A DNA stretch of 64,000 nt from the NCBI GenBank assembly GCA_039179985.1, contig JBCDED010000004.1:1-64000 (forward strand), in the 5' to 3' direction. The translations under genes were made by a program, and so were the position numbers. Numbering within the stretch: the first letter of the stretch is position 1; each line of letters starts with the position of its first letter. This stretch comes from JBCCMQ01 sp039179985 (lineage in GTDB: Bacteria; Pseudomonadota; Alphaproteobacteria; Rhodobacterales; Rhodobacteraceae). Below are positions 59,102-64,000 of the stretch, in pieces. The notes beneath the pieces are model-generated. The model worked only from the letters and a program-made list of their open reading frames with translations, was not told the DNA's origin and ran no database searches.

Positions 59102-60270
59102 CAGAAAGGCAGCCCTACGTAGTTTTCTGCCATACTGAGCTGTGACGCGCGGCTTGTCGCCAGAAGATCAATCTCGGCTTCCTGCATGCGCTGGTCGAAA
59201 TCGGTCTGATCGGGGAAACGGTGCATCGTTTTGGTAAACCACCAGGAAAACCGAACGGCTTTCCAGACCCGCGCCAGCGCTTTTTCCGAATAGCTGTCGA
59301 TGCCATGATCGCCATCGCTCCGGTAGTGCGCGATCAGGCCGTCGGATAGGTAATGCACGTCCGAGACAGCAAGGTTCAGGCCCTTTGCGCCAGTTGGCGG
59401 CACGATATGTGCCGCGTCACCGACCAGAAAGAGCCGTTCCCACCGCATGGGTTCGGCCACGAAGGATCTGAGCGGGGCGATGGATTTCTCGATGGACGGA
59501 CCGGTGACCATGGCCTCTGCCGTGTCCTCCGGCAGGCGGCGGCGCAGTTCGTCCCAGAAGAGATCGTCGCTCCATTTTTCCAGCGGATCGTCCACCGGGG
59601 CTTGTACGTAGTACCGGCTGAGGTTTTCGTTTCGCATGGAACAGAGCGCAAAGCCGCGTGCGTGGTTGGCGTAGATCAACTCGTCGCTGCAGGGTGGCGT
59701 TTCGCTGAGGACGCCGAGCCAGCCGAAGGGATAGACCCGCTCGTATTCTCTGAGAACAGATGTCGGAATGGCCTTTCGGCTGACGCCATGGAAGCCGTCG
59801 CACCCGGCCACGAAGTCGCAGTCGATCCGGTGTTCGGTCCCGTCCTTCGTATAGGTCACATAGGGCGCCGTGGTGTCCAGAGCCTGGGGTGTTACGCCCT
59901 CGGCTTCCTCGACGATCACGCCGCCCATGGCGTCGCGCGCGGCGTAAAGATCCTGCGTCACTTCCGTCTGCCCGTAGACAAGAATTTCCTTGCCTGTCAA
60001 GTTCTTGAAGTCCACCCGAAAGGCATGGTTTCGGGCGCTGACGTAGGTGCCTTCGTGGGGGAAACTATCCGCTTCCATGCGGTTGCCGACGCCTGCACTG
60101 CGAAGCACCTCCGCCGTGCCGCTTTCGAGGACACCCGCGCGAATGCGCCCCAGGACGTAGTCCCGGCTGCGGCGTTCCAGAACGACCGTGTCGACGCCCG
60201 CGCGGTGCAGGATCTGAGACAACAGCAAGCCGGACGGCCCGCCGCCAATGATGACGACTTGTGTGCGCAT
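59101..60270 (-). CDS. pobA: 4-hydroxybenzoate 3-monooxygenase
   Basis: 389 residues, FAD monooxygenase: GGGPSGLLLSQIL (FAD nucleotide loop), GCDGFHGVSRKAIP (DG motif) and GDAAHIVPPTGAKGLNLA (GD motif). The length matches PobA. It hydroxylates 4-hydroxybenzoate to protocatechuate and heads the pobA-pcaDCHGB operon. The ATG at 60270 (MRTQVVIIGGG) follows GGGAGGA. A 41-base perfect inverted repeat stands 22 bases upstream over the likely promoter. Confidence 0.95.
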   Translation of the reverse strand: MRTQVVIIGGGPSGLLLSQILHRAGVDTVVLERRSRDYVLGRIRAGVLESGTAEVLRSAGVGNRMEADSFPHEGTYVSARNHAFRVDFKNLTGKEILVYGQTEVTQDLYAARDAMGGVIVEEAEGVTPQALDTTAPYVTYTKDGTEHRIDCDFVAGCDGFHGVSRKAIPTSVLREYERVYPFGWLGVLSETPPCSDELIYANHARGFALCSMRNENLSRYYVQAPVDDPLEKWSDDLFWDELRRRLPEDTAEAMVTGPSIEKSIAPLRSFVAEPMRWERLFLVGDAAHIVPPTGAKGLNLAVSDVHYLSDGLIAHYRSDGDHGIDSYSEKALARVWKAVRFSWWFTKTMHRFPDQTDFDQRMQEAEIDLLATSRASQLSMAENYVGLPF

Positions 60271-60291
60271 TTTTATCCTCCCGCCGCAAAT

Positions 60292-60332
60292 CTGCATCAA
60301 ACTAATTGGCAATGTCAATTAGTTTGATGCAG
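60292..60332. promoter_or_regulatory. Perfect inverted repeat (17-bp arms) upstream of pobA
   Basis: Arms CTGCATCAAACTAATTG (60292-60308) and CAATTAGTTTGATGCAG (60316-60332) are fully complementary around a 7-base spacer. On the minus strand the centre holds TTGACA (60313-60318), a perfect -35 box for pobA. No T-run follows, so a terminator is unlikely. Most likely the operator of the pob/pca operon. No regulator gene is adjacent. Confidence 0.75.
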
Positions 60333-60347
60333 GGCGTGGTATGAAGT

Positions 60348-61313
60348 CTAGTCGGTCAGGGTGGCCAGGGCGCGCGTGTACATGGGCGTGTCCACATTGC
60401 CGCCGCTCGCTGTTGCGATGACCGTGTCGCTTGCCAAACCTGTCCCGTGGAAAAGGGCGGCAGCCAAGGCGGCCGCGCCGCCGGGTTCGATCACCAGGTG
60501 CAGGTGGCGAAATGCAAGGCCCATGGCCTTAAGGCAGTCGTCATCGGAAACCACGATCCCCATGCCGCAAAGCCGCTGGATGATCGGGAAAGTGAGGTTG
60601 CCCGGCGCAGGAGTCAGAATGGCATCGCAGATCGATCCGGTGGCCGCGTTGTTGCGCTGAATACTGCCGGTTTCGAGCGAACGCTTCACATCGTCGAAGC
60701 CCGCAGGTTCCACCGGGCGCACCTTCAAGTGGGGCGCGTCCGCCTCCAGCGCCAGAGCGATACCGCTCGTTAAACCGCCGCCACCGCAGCAGACAAGAAC
60801 CTCGGCCTCTGTAATCCCCATGGCCCCGGTCTGCGCGGCGATCTCTAGGCCCGTTGTGCCCTGACCGGCGATGACGAAGGGTTCGTCATAGGGGCGGATC
60901 AAAGTCAGCCCGCGCTCTTCCATCAGGCGCTCGCCGATCTCCTCGCGGCTTTCGGTTTCCCGGTCATAGAGAACGACGTCGGCCCCAAGGGCGCTGGTGT
61001 TGGCGATTTTGATCGCCGGGGCATCGGACGGCATCACGATGGTGGCCGGCAGGTCGTGCATGCGGGCGGCGCGGGCCACGCCTTGGGCATGGTTGCCCGA
61101 GGAATAGGCGATAACGCCTTTTTCGGGCGCCATACCGGTGATCGCAGACCAGGCGCCCCGGAATTTGAAGGAACCGGTGTGCTGCAGGCACTCAGCCTTC
61201 ACGAAGACGCGGCGCCCGGCGATCTCGTCGAGGAACGGCGAGGACAGGAGCGGCGTTTCCACGCCGACCCCGGCGAAACGGTCCGCGGATGCGCGGATCA
61301 TGTCGATGTTCAT
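60348..61313 (-). CDS. Threonine/serine dehydratase-like PLP enzyme
   Basis: 321 residues of fold-type II: PLP lysine Lys50 in GSFKFRGA, SSGNHAQGVA (cofactor loop) and CCGGGGLTSGIAL (phosphate loop). It lacks the C-terminal ACT-like domains of biosynthetic IlvA, so it is a catabolic-type enzyme. Other close groups are serine racemase, EutB and hydroxyaspartate dehydratase (BhcB). The start overlaps the alpha/beta hydrolase stop by 4 bases. The pobA operator lies just past its 3' end. Confidence 0.87.
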   Translation of the reverse strand: MNIDMIRASADRFAGVGVETPLLSSPFLDEIAGRRVFVKAECLQHTGSFKFRGAWSAITGMAPEKGVIAYSSGNHAQGVARAARMHDLPATIVMPSDAPAIKIANTSALGADVVLYDRETESREEIGERLMEERGLTLIRPYDEPFVIAGQGTTGLEIAAQTGAMGITEAEVLVCCGGGGLTSGIALALEADAPHLKVRPVEPAGFDDVKRSLETGSIQRNNAATGSICDAILTPAPGNLTFPIIQRLCGMGIVVSDDDCLKAMGLAFRHLHLVIEPGGAAALAAALFHGTGLASDTVIATASGGNVDTPMYTRALATLTD

Positions 61314-62143
61314 TTCACAGCTTTCAGGAAGTCTTCGATCAGGGCGATGCTTTGCGGTTCGTCAAGGAACGGAACATGGCCGCGGTCCGGCACCTCGGCA
61401 TAGAGGACGCCGGGATGCCGTTCGATCATCTTCCGGGCGGTCTCGGCAGACAGAAGGTCCGAGTTGGCCCCCCGCAAAAGCGCAATCGGCAGGTCCTGCA
61501 AAGCGTCATAGAGCGGCCAGAGGTTAGGCATCTGATCGCCCGCCGACTGTTCCAGGGACGCCCGCCGAAGGTTGGGGTCATAGCGCAGGTCCAGACCGTC
61601 CTCGACCTCTCGCCAGATCCGTTCTGCGTAGACGCGCCAGGCGGCGCGCGAGACACCGGGAAATCGGGCGGCCATGGCCACTTCAAGCTTCTCCGCTGCA
61701 TCGTCGTAGTCTGAAAACTGCGGTCTGTTGCCGAGATAGGTGAAGATATGCGCCAGCCCGGCGGGTTCGATCAGTGGGCCAATGTCGTTGAGGAAAACAC
61801 CGCGCAAGCGATCCTTGTGCCCCACGGCGAGCGTCATCGCGATCAGGCCGCCGCGCGAGGTGCCGAGGATCGCTGCCTTTTCGATCCCAAGGTGGTCCAA
61901 GAGCGCCAGCGCATCCAGGCTTTCCTGCAAGACGTTGTAATTGTGGTAGTCCGGATCAAAATCTGATGCACCGCGCCCCCGGGAGTCGAGGCAGATGACC
62001 CGGGCACTTTCGGCAAACCGTGCCACCACAGGCTCAAAATCGCGGGTGTTGCGCGAGAGGCCGGCCAGACAGAGAAGCGGCAGACCGGCACCGTCGTCGG
62101 TAAAATGCAGTGTCAGCCCGTCTGCGGTCTGGAACGTCGGCAT
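61310..62143 (-). CDS. Alpha/beta hydrolase
   Basis: 277 residues. Nucleophile elbow GTSRGG (AILGTSRGGLIAM, Ser about 100), oxyanion-side GLSRNTRDFEPV, acid Asp and a terminal His in PDRGHVPFLDEP. The cap region is of the esterase/enol-lactonase kind. It overlaps the HAD stop and the dehydratase start, forming a three-gene operon with unknown joint function. Confidence 0.85.
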   Translation of the reverse strand: MPTFQTADGLTLHFTDDGAGLPLLCLAGLSRNTRDFEPVVARFAESARVICLDSRGRGASDFDPDYHNYNVLQESLDALALLDHLGIEKAAILGTSRGGLIAMTLAVGHKDRLRGVFLNDIGPLIEPAGLAHIFTYLGNRPQFSDYDDAAEKLEVAMAARFPGVSRAAWRVYAERIWREVEDGLDLRYDPNLRRASLEQSAGDQMPNLWPLYDALQDLPIALLRGANSDLLSAETARKMIERHPGVLYAEVPDRGHVPFLDEPQSIALIEDFLKAVK

Positions 62144-62832
62144 CAGGCCTGTCCCGCGAGCTCGGGGATTGTGCTCAGATCGTTCAGGATGTTGAGCGGC
62201 GCCTTGGGCAGGCGGTCGACCGGTTCGCCCGTGCGGTTCACCCAGACGGTTTGAAAGCCGTAGACGGTCGCACAGCCTGCATCCCAGCCGTTTGATGAAA
62301 CAAAGAGCACCTCGTCCCTGCCTGTGCCAAAGCGTTTTTCTACAAGGTCATAGACCACAGCGGCGGGCTTGAAGATACCTACGCTTTCGACGCTCAGAAC
62401 ATCGTCGAGATTGGCGCCCACGCCCGCAGATTTGACCGCACCGTTCAGCATGTCGGGCGAGCCGTTGGACAGGATCGCGGTGGAAAATCCGGCGGCCTTC
62501 AGGTCGGCGAGCATTTTCGGCACTTCCGGGTAGGCGGAGAGCTCCCAGTAAAGCGCCAGCAGCCTCGCGCGGAGGTCGGCGTCGCCCGCAAGACCGCCAG
62601 CCTCAAGAGCCCAGTCGAGGCCGTTTTGAGTGACTTCCCAGAAATCCGTGTGGTCGCCCGTGATGGCCCGCAGCCAGGTGTATTGAAGTTGCTTCAGCCG
62701 CCAGTCCGCGGCCAGCTTCTGCCATGTCCCCGCCAACGCCTCGCGGCCTGGTTCCGCGGCCGCTTCCCGTGCGGCGGCGGCCACGTCGAAGAGCGTTCCA
62801 TAGGCATCGAAAATGCAGGCTTTGATCGGCAT
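62143..62832 (-). CDS. Haloacid dehalogenase type II (HAD superfamily)
   Basis: 229 residues. Motifs: CIFDAYGTLFDVA (nucleophile Asp9), AILSNGSPDML (motif II) and FKPAAVVYDLVEKRFG with FVSSNGWDAGCA (motifs III/IV). The DAYGTLFDV form and SSNGWDA are diagnostic for L-2-haloacid dehalogenases. It heads the HAD/hydrolase/dehydratase operon. The window's other HAD gene is at 40187. Confidence 0.9.
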   Translation of the reverse strand: MPIKACIFDAYGTLFDVAAAAREAAAEPGREALAGTWQKLAADWRLKQLQYTWLRAITGDHTDFWEVTQNGLDWALEAGGLAGDADLRARLLALYWELSAYPEVPKMLADLKAAGFSTAILSNGSPDMLNGAVKSAGVGANLDDVLSVESVGIFKPAAVVYDLVEKRFGTGRDEVLFVSSNGWDAGCATVYGFQTVWVNRTGEPVDRLPKAPLNILNDLSTIPELAGQA

Positions 62833-62898
62833 CCTGTTCCTCCCGGTTCCGGCGCGACACTGGCACGGGGAGGGGCGGGTGAAAACCCCGCACTAGAG

Positions 62899-63702
62899 CT
62901 AACCGAGGTTCTCGACTTGCGGCATGCCGATGACATGATAGCCGCCGTCCACGCGCACGATTTCACCGGTTGTGCAGGCGCCGAAATCGGAGGCGAGGTA
63001 AACCGCCGTGCCGCCGACAGCCTCAAGGCTGGCGTTCGAACGGAGGGGCGCGTTGGCCTCTGTCTGGCGGTAGGTCCGGCGTGCCCCACCGATGGCTGCA
63101 CCGGCAAGCGTTTTCATCGGTCCGGGGCTGATGGCGTTTACGCGGATGCCTTCGGGCCCGAGATCGTTTGCCAGATAGCGGACCGCGGATTCGAGTGCCG
63201 CCTTTGCGACGCCCATGACGTTGTAATAGGGCGTGACCCGGTTTGAGCCCTGGTAGGTCAGCGTCAGAATGGTGCCGCCGTTCGGCATCAGGGGCCGCGC
63301 GCGGCGCGCCACGTCGATTAGCGAATAGCAGGAGATGCACAGCGAGTTCGAGAAATTCGCCCGCGTGGTATCGATAAATCGCCCCTGCAGTTCCGCCTTG
63401 TCCGAATAGGCAATGGCGTGCACCAGAAAATCGATGCTGCCCCAGCGATCGGCCAACTGTCCGAAAGCTGCGTCGAGCGAGGCGTCGTCTGTTACGTCCA
63501 CATCGACCAGAATGTCCGAGCCCAGGCTTTCGGCCAGCGGGGCCACGCGTTTGCCGAAGGCATCGCCCTGATAAGTAAAGGCCAGTTCAGCCCCTTCCGC
63601 GGACATCGCCCTTGCGATGCCCCAGGCAATCGAGCGGTCGTTCGCCACCCCCATGACAAGCCCGCGCTTGCCTTTCATCAGTTCCGGCATGGTTTCGTTC
63701 AC
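62899..63702 (-). CDS. fabI: Enoyl-[acyl-carrier-protein] reductase (NADH)
   Basis: 267 residues, SDR fold: GVANDRSIAWGIA (NADH site), the Tyr-x6-Lys catalytic pair in YYNVMGVAK and SPGPMKTLAG. The last step of fatty-acid elongation. The likely start is GTG 63702, overlapping the fabB stop by 4 bases (GTGA); ATG 63690 (MPELMKGKRG) is the alternative. The fabB-fabI order suggests an upstream fabA outside the window. Confidence 0.96.
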   Translation of the reverse strand: MNETMPELMKGKRGLVMGVANDRSIAWGIARAMSAEGAELAFTYQGDAFGKRVAPLAESLGSDILVDVDVTDDASLDAAFGQLADRWGSIDFLVHAIAYSDKAELQGRFIDTTRANFSNSLCISCYSLIDVARRARPLMPNGGTILTLTYQGSNRVTPYYNVMGVAKAALESAVRYLANDLGPEGIRVNAISPGPMKTLAGAAIGGARRTYRQTEANAPLRSNASLEAVGGTAVYLASDFGACTTGEIVRVDGGYHVIGMPQVENLG

Positions 63703-64000
63703 CCGTGAAATTTCGACATCACCAGCGTGGCGTTGGTGCCGCCAAAGCCAAAGCTGTTGGACAGGACTGTGTCGAGATCGACGTCGTCTTGCCGGGTCAG
63801 CACAATCTCGCCCTGGTGTATTTCAGGATCGAGTTCCGTGATGTTGGCCGAGGCCGTGATAAAATTATTCTGCATCATCAAGAGACTGTAGATGGCTTCG
63901 TGCACCCCGGTTGCGCCGAGCGAATGGCCGGTGAGCGATTTCGTCGAGCTGATGGGGGGCGTCTCGCCCTCGCCAAAGACCCGGCGTATGGCCTCCACTT
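63699..64000 (-). CDS. fabB: Beta-ketoacyl-[acyl-carrier-protein] synthase I, N-terminus off the right edge
   Basis: Only the C-terminal 100 residues are present. TKSLTGHSLGATGVHEA contains the second catalytic His, and LSNSFGFGGTNATLVM is the conserved C-terminal glycine-rich motif of FabB/FabF. Linkage with fabI and a probable fabA upstream favours FabB, used for unsaturated fatty-acid synthesis. Confidence 0.93.
   Translation of the reverse strand, partial: VEAIRRVFGEGETPPISSTKSLTGHSLGATGVHEAIYSLLMMQNNFITASANITELDPEIHQGEIVLTRQDDVDLDTVLSNSFGFGGTNATLVMSKFHG

Noticed and set aside
59353..60327. A 324-codon open frame antisense to pobA
   Set aside because: pobA motifs are unmistakable; this frame also runs through the pobA operator.
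60292..60332. The pobA palindrome as a terminator of the dehydratase gene
   Set aside because: No T-run follows the hairpin on the minus strand, the stem is AT-rich, and a -35 box lies in its centre.
1..64000. CRISPR arrays, insertion sequences, prophage or toxin-antitoxin modules
   Set aside because: No regularly spaced repeats, transposase motifs, integrase or phage structural genes were seen on either strand.

Overview
The window reads as chromosomal DNA of a high-GC alphaproteobacterium of the Rhodobacteraceae (Roseobacter-type). Pointers are a pcm-like/TolC pair followed by a PopZ-like protein, the small conserved protein ending at 14699, tandem TRAP and aromatic catabolic operons, fabB-fabI with a GTGA overlap, and a BciA-type 8-vinyl reductase. 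The last suggests a bacteriochlorophyll-making (aerobic anoxygenic phototroph) strain or a recent descendant of one. There are no rRNA genes, CRISPR arrays, intact insertion sequences or prophage modules; two tRNA genes (Cys-GCA, Leu-UAA) are present.

Layout. 1-9.9 kb: metY (cut by the left edge), a glycosyltransferase-like protein, the ybbA-ybbP exporter diverging from the tesA esterase, a membrane protein, a MoxR/VWA pair and a GntR regulator. 10-21.4 kb: tRNA-Cys, an H-NS-like protein, a pcm-like/tolC/PopZ-like/membrane-hydrolase group, efp, a GNAT enzyme, ygfZ, a glycosyltransferase, two aminotransferases and a decayed TRAP permease. 21.4-24.4 kb: valS. 24.5-28.9 kb: two Fe(II)/2-oxoglutarate dioxygenases enclosing an HD-domain protein with the ligand set of PhnZ-type mixed-valence diiron oxygenases, then an Lrp regulator divergent from a PLP decarboxylase. 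29-43.5 kb: an orphan molybdenum hydroxylase large subunit, metF/metR, suhB, rhomboid, tRNA-Leu, a di-haem peroxidase, a second PhyH enzyme opposite an AraC regulator, and bciA.

43.5-54 kb is the most interesting block. A single-strand operon encodes an SsuD-like flavin monooxygenase, an aldo/keto reductase and a flavin reductase, joined by one-base stop/start overlaps, then a complete TRAP transporter and a terminator. From memory this is the gene order of the sulfoquinovose monooxygenase (sulfo-SMO) pathway, with a TRAP transporter in place of the ABC transporter. A divergent GntR regulator and a Gfo/Idh/MocA protein (candidate NAD-dependent sulfoquinovosidase) lie opposite, followed by an enolase-superfamily dehydratase and a zinc alcohol dehydrogenase.

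54-64 kb: an MFS transporter and the contiguous pobA-pcaD-pcaC-pcaH-pcaG-pcaB operon for 4-hydroxybenzoate to 3-oxoadipate. It is preceded by a perfect 17-bp-arm inverted repeat over the pobA promoter region. Then come a HAD/hydrolase/dehydratase operon and fabB-fabI, with fabB cut by the right edge.
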